Origin: JAAERC01 sp032123495
GTDB taxonomy: Bacteria > Zixibacteria > MSB-5A5 > GN15 > PGXB01
Length of the DNA: 25,979 bases
Direction: 5' to 3'
Assembly (NCBI GenBank): GCA_032123495.1
Contig: JAQBFG010000148.1
Coordinates: 1 to 25,979, forward strand
Shown: piece after piece, positions 8,500 to 16,684 of the stretch
Layout of the letters: each line of letters opens with the position of its first letter
Position numbering within the stretch: position 1 is the first letter of the stretch
Translations under genes and position numbers: made by a program
The notes under the pieces: model-generated
The model's database searches: none
Told to the model about the DNA's origin: nothing
What the model saw: the letters and a program-made list of their open reading frames with translations, nothing else

Positions 8500-9285
8500 T
8501 TATAACTGCTGATTTTGCTTCAATTTATCATAAAGTTTATCGGCTATCTCGGCTGGAGTATCGCCCTCGATCATTTCGCCCTTCTGACGCGGTGCTGGAG
8601 AAGATACTTTAAGAATATTTGTATTGGAATTAGCGCCGACAGAATCGTCACCGAGACCAATATCGGCCGCACTCCATTTGGTGATCGGTGTCTTTTTTGC
8701 CATCATTTTGCCTTTAAGCGACGGCAATCTTGGCTCATTGATTTCTTTAACAACCGAAATAACTGCCGGAAGAGCCACCTCGACAACATCGTAACCCTCT
8801 TCGGTGGTCCGCCAAACAGAAGCAACTCCATTTTCGGCCGATTCAATCTTTTTAACAAACATCACCTGCGGCAGATCAAGATTTCCTGCAACTGCCGCCG
8901 GAACCTGCGCCGAATCATCGTCAATAGCCTGTTTTCCGGCCAGAACCAAATCATATTCACCCAGTTTTTTCAATCCTGCCGCCAAAATTTTACCAACCGC
9001 CTGTTGATCAGACTTATCAAAACTCGGGTCTGTAATTAATATCGCCTCATCAACACCGAGGGCAAGACAGGCGCGAAGAGCCGATTCGGCCCTTTCCGAT
9101 CCAAAACTGATCACCGAGATCTTTCCGCCCTGCGCCTCTTTTAATTTTAGCGCCTCTTCGACAGCATATTCATCAAACGGATTAACAATTCCGGGACCGG
9201 ATGGTAAGACAACTGTATTGGCAGCCTCATCAACCTTAACCAGATCGATCTCAGGAACCTGTTTTATTAACACTGCTATATTCAT
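8500..9285 (-). CDS. etfB: Electron transfer flavoprotein subunit beta
   Basis: The 261-residue sequence is a full-length EtfB: MNIAVLIKQVPE at the N-terminus, NPFDEYAVEEALKLKE near 36, the nucleotide-binding segment AGKQAIDDDSAQVPA near 121, and the recognition-loop region INEPRLPSLKGKMMAKK near 182. EtfB pairs with EtfA to carry electrons from acyl-CoA and related dehydrogenases to the quinone pool, or in bifurcating forms between NADH, ferredoxin and acyl-CoA. Normally etfA is adjacent; here the upstream neighbour is rnc and a terminator follows at once, so the alpha subunit must be elsewhere or missing. GGAGG lies 6 bases before the ATG, and a TTGACA promoter precedes it. Confidence 0.95.
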   Translation of the reverse strand: MNIAVLIKQVPEIDLVKVDEAANTVVLPSGPGIVNPFDEYAVEEALKLKEAQGGKISVISFGSERAESALRACLALGVDEAILITDPSFDKSDQQAVGKILAAGLKKLGEYDLVLAGKQAIDDDSAQVPAAVAGNLDLPQVMFVKKIESAENGVASVWRTTEEGYDVVEVALPAVISVVKEINEPRLPSLKGKMMAKKTPITKWSAADIGLGDDSVGANSNTNILKVSSPAPRQKGEMIEGDTPAEIADKLYDKLKQNQQL

Positions 9286-9326
9286 TAAATCCTCCGATTA
9301 TCAAATAACGCCAACTAATTTTTTAT

Positions 9327-9356
9327 AAAATAAAACAATTTTGTCTTAAATGTCAA
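9327..9356 (-). promoter_or_regulatory. Promoter of etfB
   Basis: A perfect TTGACA (9351-9356, minus strand) stands 18 bases from TATTTT (9327-9332), or 17 from TTATTT. The start codon is 41 bases further on. It makes etfB an independent unit after rnc. Confidence 0.6.
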
Positions 9357-9379
9357 CTAACCCGAAACGAAAACATCTG

Positions 9380-10153
9380 TTAGTCTGAGCTGTTTTTCTT
9401 ATTTTTTTTGATCGTTTCAAACTGAGCCAGAGCCTTGGCGGCAGCTTTTTGTTCAGCTTCCTTTTTTGAGGCACCAGAACCAACACCGGTTACTTCATTT
9501 CCGGCATAAACGATAACCTTAAAAATTTTGTCATGGTCGGGCCCCTTCTCTGAAACCACCTCATAAAAAGGAGTTCTTTCGCCCCTACCCTGCAGCAATT
9601 CCAAAAGATCACCCTTGTAATTATAATGATTTTCATCGGCCAGAACTTCATCCATATGAGTCACAATCGTTTTCATAATAAACTTTCGGGCCGGACGTAA
9701 TCCGCCATCAAGATATATGGCGCCAATAGTCGCCTCCATCGCATCAGAGACAATCGAGTCTCTTTGACGACCACCCGATTTTTCTTCATCGTCAGATAAA
9801 AAAATGAATTCATTAAGGCCGCAATCCTGACCAGCTTTTGATAATGTATATTCATTGACAAGCATCGCCTTGGTTTTTGTCATATCACCTTCGGCGTCAT
9901 CGGGGAAGATTTTAAAAAGATATTCAGCTATCAAAAGCCCTAAAATCGAATCACCAAGAAACTCCATCCGTTCGTTGGAAGGCAAATTGTTGTTATTGCT
10001 TCGAATATAGGATCGATGAGTAAGCGCTTCTACCAATAGGCCGGGGTCCTTAAAGCGGTACCCCAGCTTATTATAAAATAGGCTATTCAGCTTTTCTTCG
10101 GCTTGTGTACTATTATTCGAAAAAAGCTGCTTTAAGAAATTTAAAAAAGCCAC
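9380..10153 (-). CDS. rnc: Ribonuclease III
   Basis: 257 residues, normal length. The endonuclease domain carries the family signature NERMEFLGDSIL (60-71) with the metal ligands E64 and D68, and the second acidic cluster SDAMEATIGAIYLDGG with D137 and E140. A double-stranded RNA-binding domain fills about 178-247, ending GASKKEAEQKAAAKAL. It cleaves structured precursors including rRNA. The start is a GTG two bases after the fabF stop (TAGTTGTG) with no clear ribosome-binding site, so translation is probably coupled to fabF. Its position at the end of the fab operon resembles the acpP-rnc linkage of Firmicutes combined with the fab order of Proteobacteria. Confidence 0.95.
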   Translation of the reverse strand: MAFLNFLKQLFSNNSTQAEEKLNSLFYNKLGYRFKDPGLLVEALTHRSYIRSNNNNLPSNERMEFLGDSILGLLIAEYLFKIFPDDAEGDMTKTKAMLVNEYTLSKAGQDCGLNEFIFLSDDEEKSGGRQRDSIVSDAMEATIGAIYLDGGLRPARKFIMKTIVTHMDEVLADENHYNYKGDLLELLQGRGERTPFYEVVSEKGPDHDKIFKVIVYAGNEVTGVGSGASKKEAEQKAAAKALAQFETIKKNKKNSSD

Positions 10154-10155
10154 AA

Positions 10156-11406
10156 CTAACTTTGATCATTAAATCTTCGGCCCACCAAAGTCACGTTATG
10201 TCCGCCAAAGCCAAAAGAATTTGACAGGAAAGCATCAAAATTGTGCTCTCTGAATTTGTTGGGAACATAATCAAGATCACACTCAGGATCCGGATTTTCC
10301 AAATTAATAGTCGGATGCAATTTGCCCGCCTGCATAGATAAAAGCGATGTAATAAATTCTATCGCCCCAGCAGAACCAAGCAGATGTCCAACCATCGATT
10401 TGGTGGAATTAACCGGGACATTGTAGGCTTGATCTCCAAAGATTGTTTTAATTGCTCTGGTTTCAGAAATATCACCGAGAGGAGTTGCCGTTCCATGACT
10501 GTTTATATAACCGATTTCCCCCGGTTCCATATCTGCATCTCTGAGGGCATTTTTCATAGCCATCATCGCACCGCGACCATCGGGCAAAGGTGCCGTCATA
10601 TGATAGGCATCACACGACATTCCTGCCCCAACCATCTCGGCATAGATTTTTGCACCACGAGCCTGAGCTGATTCCAGCGATTCGAGAATAACAATACCAG
10701 AACCCTCACCCATCACAAAACCATCACGATCCTTATCAAATGGTCGCGAAGAGCGTTTAGGCTCATCGTTACGAGTACTCATCGCCTTGGCCGAACAGAA
10801 CCCGGCCATCGATGTTGCCGTTATTGTTGATTCAGATCCACCGGTAATCATAACATCGGCATCACCCCGCTGAATGATTTTAAAGGCGTCAAGAATAGCA
10901 TGCGACGATGAGGCGCAGGCAGAGACAGTGCCATAATTCGGACCACGGAATCCAAAACGCATCGATACCAATCCGGCACACATATCAATAATCATCATCG
11001 GTATAAAAAATGGCGAAACTCTTCCCGGTCCGGAACTGAGAAGTTTCGAATGTTGCTCTTCAAAGGTTGTAATTCCGCCTATCCCGGATCCGATTATTAC
11101 TCCGGCACGATCCAGATCAATATTATCAAGAACCAGTCCCGAATCATCAATTGCCATCTGACTGGCCGACAGTGCGTATTGCTCAGTATAATCAAGCCTC
11201 CGTATTTCTTTTTTATCAAGAAATAGCGTCGGATCGAAATCCTTAACTTCCGAAGCAATTTTGGTCGGATAATCGGTAATGTCAAATCGGGTAACTATGT
11301 CGATACTGCACTCACCGTTAATGAGTTTCTGAAAATATTTATCCGGATCACATCCCATCGGTGATACTAAGCCGATTCCGGTTACGACAGTTCTGATGGC
11401 CTTCAT
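10156..11406 (-). CDS. fabF: 3-oxoacyl-ACP synthase II
   Basis: 416 residues, the usual FabF size. The catalytic Cys-His-His triad is complete: C164 in VSACASSSHA, H304 in NSHGTATPLGD, and H341 in NSTKSMVGHLLGSAG, with the conserved K336 in the same segment. The C-terminal SNSFGFGGHN motif is present. It condenses malonyl-ACP with acyl-ACP during chain elongation in the cytoplasm. GAGGG lies 7 bases before the ATG, and acpP ends 23 bases upstream. Confidence 0.97.
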   Translation of the reverse strand: MKAIRTVVTGIGLVSPMGCDPDKYFQKLINGECSIDIVTRFDITDYPTKIASEVKDFDPTLFLDKKEIRRLDYTEQYALSASQMAIDDSGLVLDNIDLDRAGVIIGSGIGGITTFEEQHSKLLSSGPGRVSPFFIPMMIIDMCAGLVSMRFGFRGPNYGTVSACASSSHAILDAFKIIQRGDADVMITGGSESTITATSMAGFCSAKAMSTRNDEPKRSSRPFDKDRDGFVMGEGSGIVILESLESAQARGAKIYAEMVGAGMSCDAYHMTAPLPDGRGAMMAMKNALRDADMEPGEIGYINSHGTATPLGDISETRAIKTIFGDQAYNVPVNSTKSMVGHLLGSAGAIEFITSLLSMQAGKLHPTINLENPDPECDLDYVPNKFREHNFDAFLSNSFGFGGHNVTLVGRRFNDQS

Positions 11407-11429
11407 ATAGTAGCCCTCTTTCTAATTTT

Positions 11430-11666
11430 TCAACTGGCGTGTTCTTTTACATAATTGATAGCATCACCAACCGAAGTAATTTTTTCTGCGTCTTCATCCG
11501 GGATTTCAATTGAAAACTCTTCTTCCAAAGCCATAACCAACTCAACCGTATCGAGTGAGTCGGCTGACAAATCATCCACAAATTTGGCTGATTCAGTAAC
11601 CTGGGCAGCATCAACACCAAGCTGCTCCACAATGATTCCTTTTACTTTATCTTCGAGTTCAGACAT
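11430..11666 (-). CDS. acpP: Acyl carrier protein
   Basis: A small acidic protein of 78 residues with the phosphopantetheine attachment site at S37 in ADSLDTVELVMALEEEF. It carries growing acyl chains for the Fab enzymes around it and supplies PlsX with acyl-ACP. A strong AAGGAG stands 7 bases before the ATG, fitting the high level at which ACP is normally made. It sits between fabG and fabF as in many bacteria. Confidence 0.97.
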   Translation of the reverse strand: MSELEDKVKGIIVEQLGVDAAQVTESAKFVDDLSADSLDTVELVMALEEEFSIEIPDEDAEKITSVGDAINYVKEHAS

Positions 11667-11701
11667 TTCAATTCTCCTTGAATATTGTTTATGTTTCTAT
11701 A

Positions 11702-12448
11702 TTACATTAATAAGCCGCCATTGACAGCTAAAATCTGGCCGGTGATATATGAAGCATCATCCGACACCAGAAAAGCCACCGCGGCTGCGATATCTTCAGG
11801 TTTTCCAAATCTCTTAAGAGCGGTTGATTTCATAAACTCGTTGCGCACCTCTTCGGGTAGTTTTTCGGTCATCTCCGATTCAATAAATCCGGGAGCGATA
11901 GCATTAACGGTGATTCCGCGAGAGGCTAATTCTCTCGCCGATGATTTAGTCAAACCTATCAGGCCAGCTTTACTGGCCGAGTAATTGGCCTGACCGGCGT
12001 TCCCCATCTGTCCCACTACCGAAGAGATATTTACAATCCGTCCCGAGCGCTGCTTCATCATAACTTTGGCAGTTGCCTGTGTCATCAAAAAGGCGCCCTT
12101 AAGATTTATATCAAGAACCAAATCCCAATCATTTTCTTTCATCCGAATCATCAAAGTATCACGAGTGATTCCGGCATTGTTCACCATTATATCGAGTGTT
12201 TGGTATTTTGCAACTGTTTCTTTGATAAGAGCCTGAACGTCGTCGGCATTAGATACATCAGCTTTAATTGCAAACGCTTCGTATCCCTTATCATTAAACT
12301 CTTTGACCGTTTCTTCGGCGACATCCATCATGACATCCGAAATTACGATCTTCGCTCCCTGCGAAGCAAGTCGTTCGGCAATCGCTTTTCCAATACCGCG
12401 AGCAGAACCGGTGATCAGAGCCGTTTTATTTTTAAATTTCATATTCAT
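11702..12448 (-). CDS. fabG: 3-oxoacyl-ACP reductase
   Basis: A 248-residue classical short-chain dehydrogenase. The NADPH-binding TGSARGIGKAIA stands at 14-25, NNAG at 90-93, and the catalytic tetrad is visible as N115, S143, Y156 and K160 (ANYSASK). It reduces 3-oxoacyl-ACP to 3-hydroxyacyl-ACP. The first ATG at 12448 overlaps the fabD stop by one base (TAATG); a second ATG at 12442 has the better spacing (8 bases) to GGAG and gives the usual MKF start, so the protein may be 246 residues. Confidence 0.96.
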   Translation of the reverse strand: MNMKFKNKTALITGSARGIGKAIAERLASQGAKIVISDVMMDVAEETVKEFNDKGYEAFAIKADVSNADDVQALIKETVAKYQTLDIMVNNAGITRDTLMIRMKENDWDLVLDINLKGAFLMTQATAKVMMKQRSGRIVNISSVVGQMGNAGQANYSASKAGLIGLTKSSARELASRGITVNAIAPGFIESEMTEKLPEEVRNEFMKSTALKRFGKPEDIAAAVAFLVSDDASYITGQILAVNGGLLM

Positions 12449-13383
12449 TACTCCACCTTCGCCGCAACAAAGGTATCAATATCTTCCTGTTTGTCAATAT
12501 TGATAATTGTCGCTCCACTCATTTCTCGTTTAGCCAATCCGGCCAAAACTTTGCCGGGACCAATCTCAATGATCTGATCAACTCCCTGTTCATTGAAAAA
12601 CTGCATCGTCTGCTGCCATTTTACCGGAGCGGTCAATTGCTCCAAAAGTAATTTTTTTATATTTTCAGGATCGCTTTCGGCAACAGCAGTCACATTCGGA
12701 ACAATTTTTATCTTGGGAACGGCAAAAGTTAGTTCCTCAAGATATTCTTCCATACCAGATTTGGCCGGAGCCATCAGAGGCGAATGAAAAGCTCCGCCAA
12801 CCTGAAGAATCATGGCGCGTTTGGCGCCAGCTTCTTTGCATAATGGACAGGCTCTTTCGACAGCCGATAAATCACCCGAAATAACAATTTGATTGGTAGA
12901 ATTAAAATTGGCCGGAACTACAACTCCATCGGTTGAGGCTGCTTTGCAAATATCTTCAATCTTTTGTTCATCAAGTCCAATTACGGCAGCCATTGTTCCG
13001 GGGTTTTTGCGGCATGCTTCTTCCATCAAAGTGGCTCTTTTGACAACAGCGCGAATCGCATCCTCAAAACTGAGGGCACCAGAAAGCGCCAGTGAACCGT
13101 ATTCTCCAAGCGAATGCCCGGCGGTAAAATCTGCTTTGGGAAGATTATCTCTTAATATTTTTAAAATCGCCAATGAATGAATCAGTATTGCTGGTTGGGT
13201 AAAACGGGTCTCTTTTAGTCTTTCGGCCGGTCCCTCAAAGGAAAGTTTGGCCATATCTTCGCCGATCTCATCGGAGGCAAATTGATACAGCTCTTTTACG
13301 ACGGAATGGGTTTCGTATAAATCTTTGCCCATTCCAACATACTGCGATGCCTGCCCCGGAAATATAATTGCCGTTTTACTCAT
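12448..13383 (-). CDS. fabD: Malonyl-CoA:ACP transacylase
   Basis: 311 residues. The N-terminus FPGQASQYVGMG, the nucleophile S91 in GHSLGEYGSLAL and the catalytic H200 in VGGAFHSPLM are all present. It moves malonyl groups from CoA to ACP, feeding the two condensing enzymes encoded beside it. TAGGGGC precedes the ATG, and the gene lies 9 bases after fabH. Confidence 0.97.
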   Translation of the reverse strand: MSKTAIIFPGQASQYVGMGKDLYETHSVVKELYQFASDEIGEDMAKLSFEGPAERLKETRFTQPAILIHSLAILKILRDNLPKADFTAGHSLGEYGSLALSGALSFEDAIRAVVKRATLMEEACRKNPGTMAAVIGLDEQKIEDICKAASTDGVVVPANFNSTNQIVISGDLSAVERACPLCKEAGAKRAMILQVGGAFHSPLMAPAKSGMEEYLEELTFAVPKIKIVPNVTAVAESDPENIKKLLLEQLTAPVKWQQTMQFFNEQGVDQIIEIGPGKVLAGLAKREMSGATIINIDKQEDIDTFVAAKVE

Positions 13384-13392
13384 AAATAGCCC

Positions 13393-14373
13393 CTACCATC
13401 TAATCAGAGCCGAGGCCCAGGTTAAACCACCGCCAAAAGCGGTCATCAAGATCAAATCGCCTTCTTGAATTTTACCTTCCTGCAAAGCCTCATCGAGAGC
13501 AATCGGAACCGAGGCGGCTGAAGTATTGCCATACTTGGCTATATTAAGAAAAACCTTTTCTTTGGGAATTTTTAATCTTTTTGCGGTGGCGTCAATAATT
13601 CTGATATTAGCCTGATGAGCCACTAATAATTTTAGATCTTCTGCCTTTACTCCGGCTTCTTCCAAAACTCTTAGCGAGGCATCGGCCATTTCCCGAACGG
13701 CGTGCTTATACACTTCCTTGCCATTCATTTTCAGGAAAATAGATTCTTTGGGATTTTCAAGGTCCTGAATCGGTGCCACACTTCCGCCATTAGGTATCCA
13801 CAATAGCTCTGCATGTCGTCCATCAGATTTCAAATAAGTCGCCAAGATTCCTTTGTTTTCTTCGGTTGGTTCAAGGATTACAGCTCCCGCCCCATCGCCA
13901 AAGAGAACACAAGTATTGCGGTCGGTATAGTCGGTTATGGATGATAATTTCTCAACACCGATAACCATAATTTTTTTGTATTTCCCGATTTTTATAAAAG
14001 CATCGGCAGTCGCCACCCCATGAATGAAACCGGCGCAGGCTGCAACCAGATCCATCACACCGGCATTAACCAAACCGAGTTTTCTCTGAATAATACAAGA
14101 GGCAGAAGGACATCTATAGTCAGGAGTTACCGTTCCGGTAATAAGAAAATCAATTTCTTCCGGTTTGACCCCGGCCATTTCCATTGCTTTTTTCCCGGCC
14201 TCAGAGGCCATATCGGAAGAAGCTTCATCCTTGGCACAGATACGCCGCTCTTTGATACCGGTTCGTGAAACTATCCACTCATCGTTGGTATCGACCATTT
14301 CGGCCAGGTCAGAGTTTGTCAGGAGGCGCTTCGGGACGTATGATCCGATCCCGGATATTTTGCTGTTTATCAT
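13393..14373 (-). CDS. fabH: 3-oxoacyl-ACP synthase III
   Basis: I take the ATG at 14373 as start (326 residues, beginning MINSKISGIGSYVPKR): it has GGAG just upstream and matches the family's usual N-terminus; an upstream ATG at 14394 would add seven residues without a ribosome-binding site. The triad is C113 in VAACAGFIHG, His in VAHQANIRII and Asn in YGNTSAASVP. FabH starts fatty-acid synthesis by condensing an acyl-CoA with malonyl-ACP. Its 5' end overlaps plsX by 65 bases (86 with the longer start), which implies tight coupling. Confidence 0.95.
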   Translation of the reverse strand: MINSKISGIGSYVPKRLLTNSDLAEMVDTNDEWIVSRTGIKERRICAKDEASSDMASEAGKKAMEMAGVKPEEIDFLITGTVTPDYRCPSASCIIQRKLGLVNAGVMDLVAACAGFIHGVATADAFIKIGKYKKIMVIGVEKLSSITDYTDRNTCVLFGDGAGAVILEPTEENKGILATYLKSDGRHAELLWIPNGGSVAPIQDLENPKESIFLKMNGKEVYKHAVREMADASLRVLEEAGVKAEDLKLLVAHQANIRIIDATAKRLKIPKEKVFLNIAKYGNTSAASVPIALDEALQEGKIQEGDLILMTAFGGGLTWASALIRW

Positions 14374-15409
14374 GTTCTCCGTTATTCCTGCCATTGCCGA
14401 CTATCAATTCATCTTTGATGTTTGAACAGATATTCTGGCGTACCATTTCCATGGCAACTATCACGGCATTTTTTATTGCTTTGGATGAGGATTGTCCGTG
14501 ACAAATTATTGAAACTCCATTTATCCCCACAAGTGGTGCACCTCCGGATTCGGCGTAATCAAATGATGCCCGTAATCGTCTTAAAAACGGTGCCATCAAT
14601 GCCGCTCCAACCCGGGAAAAGATATTATTTGCAATCTGATATCTGAGTCGTTCAGTAATAAATCCTTCGACCGATTCGGTAAACTTTAAAAGAACATTGC
14701 CGACAAAACCATCGGTCACGACAACATCGGCAGCACCGGTAAGAATATCACGACCCTCAATATGACCGATAAAATTCAGATCCGACTCTTCAAACAGAAT
14801 CCGGGATTGTACGATAAGCTCATTACCCTTGCTCCGCTCTTCGCCGATCGACAACAAACCAACTTTGGGCGAGGTCTTACCATGCATCAATGATGCAAAA
14901 ACTGAACCCATCAAACCAAATTGATAAAGGTGCATCGGTTTACAATCAACATTGGCACCAACATCAAGAACCAGTGTCGGCGGACCGCTAACGGTCGGGA
15001 AAAAGCTGGCAATGCCCGGACGCGTAATCCCGGCGATACGACCCAAAATCAGAAGTGACGAAGCCATCACGGCGCCGGTATTACCGGCTGAAACAAAAGC
15101 GTCAGCTTCGCCTTTTTTCTGCATGTTCAGACCAATTGCAATTGATGATTCCTTATTTCTGATGCCATCGGTCGGATGATCACTCATAGCAACAGCATAA
15201 GGGGCATTTTCGATGACTACGTTATCGGGAAGCTTGCCTTTGCCTTTGAGGCAATCATTTATCACCTCAGCCTTCCCGACCAAAATCAGTTTCAGCAAAT
15301 CGCCTTTTTCACTGATTGCCTGAAGACCGCCTTCGATAATTGCTTCCGGCCCGGTATCGGACCCCATTACATCAAGAACTACGGCTGTGGGTTTATTGAT
15401 TTTTTCCAT
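14309..15409 (-). CDS. plsX: Phosphate acyltransferase PlsX
   Basis: About 366 residues from ATG 15409 (a TTG at 15415 is an alternative). Recognisable PlsX segments include VVLDVMGSDTGPEAIIEG at the start, SAGNTGAVMASSLLILGR, LVLDVGANVDCKP, and VVTDGFVGNVLLKFTE. It makes acyl-phosphate from acyl-ACP for PlsY in phospholipid synthesis, as a peripheral membrane enzyme. The protein is somewhat longer than many PlsX, with a hydrophilic tail of about 35 residues (NGRNNGEHDKQQNIRDR) encoded where the gene overlaps fabH. Confidence 0.95.
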   Translation of the reverse strand: MEKINKPTAVVLDVMGSDTGPEAIIEGGLQAISEKGDLLKLILVGKAEVINDCLKGKGKLPDNVVIENAPYAVAMSDHPTDGIRNKESSIAIGLNMQKKGEADAFVSAGNTGAVMASSLLILGRIAGITRPGIASFFPTVSGPPTLVLDVGANVDCKPMHLYQFGLMGSVFASLMHGKTSPKVGLLSIGEERSKGNELIVQSRILFEESDLNFIGHIEGRDILTGAADVVVTDGFVGNVLLKFTESVEGFITERLRYQIANNIFSRVGAALMAPFLRRLRASFDYAESGGAPLVGINGVSIICHGQSSSKAIKNAVIVAMEMVRQNICSNIKDELIVGNGRNNGEHDKQQNIRDRIIRPEAPPDKL

Positions 15410-15437
15410 ATCCAAAGTCGTGTTGTCTTTTAATCAG

Positions 15438-15617
15438 TTATTCTTTGGGCGCAGCAACCAGCTCACCCTTATAAAATCCGCAACTGGGGCAAATATGATG
15501 CGGTAATTTGGGCTGGTGGCATTGGGAACAATCGGTTATTGTGGGAGCATCAAGCTTCCAATTAGCACGTCTTCTGCGACCGCGCGCGCGTGATTGTCTT
15601 CTTTTAGGAAGAGCCAT
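15438..15617 (-). CDS. rpmF: 50S ribosomal protein L32
   Basis: A 59-residue protein, MALPKRRQSRARGRRRR at the N-terminus followed by two zinc-ribbon knuckles, C30-x2-C33 and C43-x2-C46. This is the zinc-binding form of L32. AAGGAT precedes the ATG. The yceD-rpmF-plsX order is widely conserved and ties ribosome and lipid synthesis in one transcript. Confidence 0.97.
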   Translation of the reverse strand: MALPKRRQSRARGRRRRANWKLDAPTITDCSQCHQPKLPHHICPSCGFYKGELVAAPKE

Positions 15618-15647
15618 ATTATATCCTTACGTTCATAGGAAACTCAC

Positions 15648-16157
15648 TTACGACAAATCTTTCAAATCTTCCCATCTGTCGTCGATTTCCACACCTTTAC
15701 ATTTACAAGATTCTTCATTCAAATTTACTCCGCAATTGGGACACAAACCGCGGCATTCTTCATCGCACAGCGGTTTAGATGGAAGAGCCAACATCACTGC
15801 CTCTCTAATAACATCGCTCAGATCAACAATATGCTCCCCATTACCCAACAGTATTACGTCAGAATTGTCGCTTTCCGAAGAAAAAACTGAATCCCCTTTT
15901 CCGACTTTTATTGAAAAAGTAAAATCAGTTAATAGCTCATCATCATAAAGCGTCAAACAACGGCAACACTCCTCCTCTAAAGGAACCGTCAAATAAGCCT
16001 GGCAGAAATATTCGTCATCAATTTCCTGTATACTTAATTTCATCGTCAGCAGGTCTTTAAAAGAAAATTCCCGCGATTCAAAATCAATATCATCGGCTTC
16101 AAACTCAAGCGTTGTCTCAGCCGGAAATGACTCAAAGCTATTCAAATCCAGATTCAT
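15648..16157 (-). CDS. yceD: YceD/DUF177 family protein
   Basis: 169 residues in the family normally encoded just upstream of rpmF. The N-terminal half is acidic and beta-rich; C-x-C near residue 66 and a C-terminal cluster (CDEECRGLCPNCG, then CKC) give the typical cysteine set that probably binds metal. The family has been linked to 23S rRNA or ribosome assembly, but its exact role is not settled. The ATG lies only 10 bases after a perfect TATAAT and has no ribosome-binding site, so the message may be leaderless. Confidence 0.92.
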   Translation of the reverse strand: MNLDLNSFESFPAETTLEFEADDIDFESREFSFKDLLTMKLSIQEIDDEYFCQAYLTVPLEEECCRCLTLYDDELLTDFTFSIKVGKGDSVFSSESDNSDVILLGNGEHIVDLSDVIREAVMLALPSKPLCDEECRGLCPNCGVNLNEESCKCKGVEIDDRWEDLKDLS

Positions 16158-16167
16158 AATCTCAGAA

Positions 16168-16194
16168 ATTATACAAAGATTATGGGAAAGTCAA
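16168..16194 (-). promoter_or_regulatory. Promoter of the yceD-rpmF-plsX-fab operon
   Basis: TTGACT (16189-16194) and TATAAT (16168-16173) on the minus strand, with a short 15-base spacer. The start codon begins 11 bases after the -10 box, so transcription would start within a few bases of ATG. Confidence 0.6.
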
Positions 16195-16197
16195 GGC

Positions 16198-16218
16198 AAA
16201 AAAACCAATGATTATTGG
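16198..16218 (-). terminator. Possible terminator after atpC
   Basis: On the minus strand CCAAT-AATC-ATTGG is followed by seven Ts. The stem is only 5 pairs, so termination may be partial. It lies 53 bases after atpC and immediately before the yceD promoter, a sensible operon border. Confidence 0.5.
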
Positions 16219-16270
16219 CGCCAACAGCCCCCTTTGGCAGAAAATAATCAAGATTGTCGTTTCTTACTTA

Positions 16271-16669
16271 TCAGTCGTCCGAAGCTATTCTTAAACGGTT
16301 TTTGGCCCTTTCGACAGCTTTCCGCAGGCGAGGAATATCTATATTTCCCGCCTTATCGGTCATCCGCCTTCCGGCCCGTTCCATAGCCTCTTTGGCCCGA
16401 TCCAAATCAATATCTGAAGCATATTCGACAGCATCAACCAGAAGTGTCGCCGTATTGGCCGAAACTTCCAGGAAACCTTCCGACACCGACATCGTTATTA
16501 CTTCTTCCGACTCATTTTTAACGGTCACCTTTCCCGGCGTAATAGCAGTAATCAAGGGAGCGTGATTCGTTAAAATGCCAAGATACCCTTCAATTCCCGG
16601 GGCAATCAAAGAAGCCACCTTATTCTCGTAGAAGATTTTTTCGGGCGTAACTATTGAGAGATTAAACAT
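16271..16669 (-). CDS. atpC: ATP synthase epsilon subunit
   Basis: 132 residues: the beta-sandwich N-terminal domain (FNLSIVTPEKIFYE, GIEGYLGILTNHAPLITAI) and the C-terminal helical hairpin (residues about 88-130, rich in R, A and K). It is part of the F1 central stalk and can inhibit ATP hydrolysis through its C-terminal helices. It is the last gene of the atp operon, 15 bases after atpD, with AAGGGG upstream of the ATG. Confidence 0.95.
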   Translation of the reverse strand: MFNLSIVTPEKIFYENKVASLIAPGIEGYLGILTNHAPLITAITPGKVTVKNESEEVITMSVSEGFLEVSANTATLLVDAVEYASDIDLDRAKEAMERAGRRMTDKAGNIDIPRLRKAVERAKNRLRIASDD

Positions 16670-16684
16670 AATTGGGTTGTCCCC

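Noticed and set aside
8515..9039. 174-codon plus-strand open frame
   Set aside because: It is antisense to etfB, and its Cys/Arg/Asn-rich composition is typical of shadow translation.
15577..15595. CG-alternating run inside rpmF
   Set aside because: It simply encodes the Arg-rich N-terminus of L32.
16219..16240. TTGGCGCCAA palindrome and nearby GCCAA/TTGGC arms downstream of atpC
   Set aside because: They may add to the terminator structure, but no T-run follows them directly and no independent role is visible.
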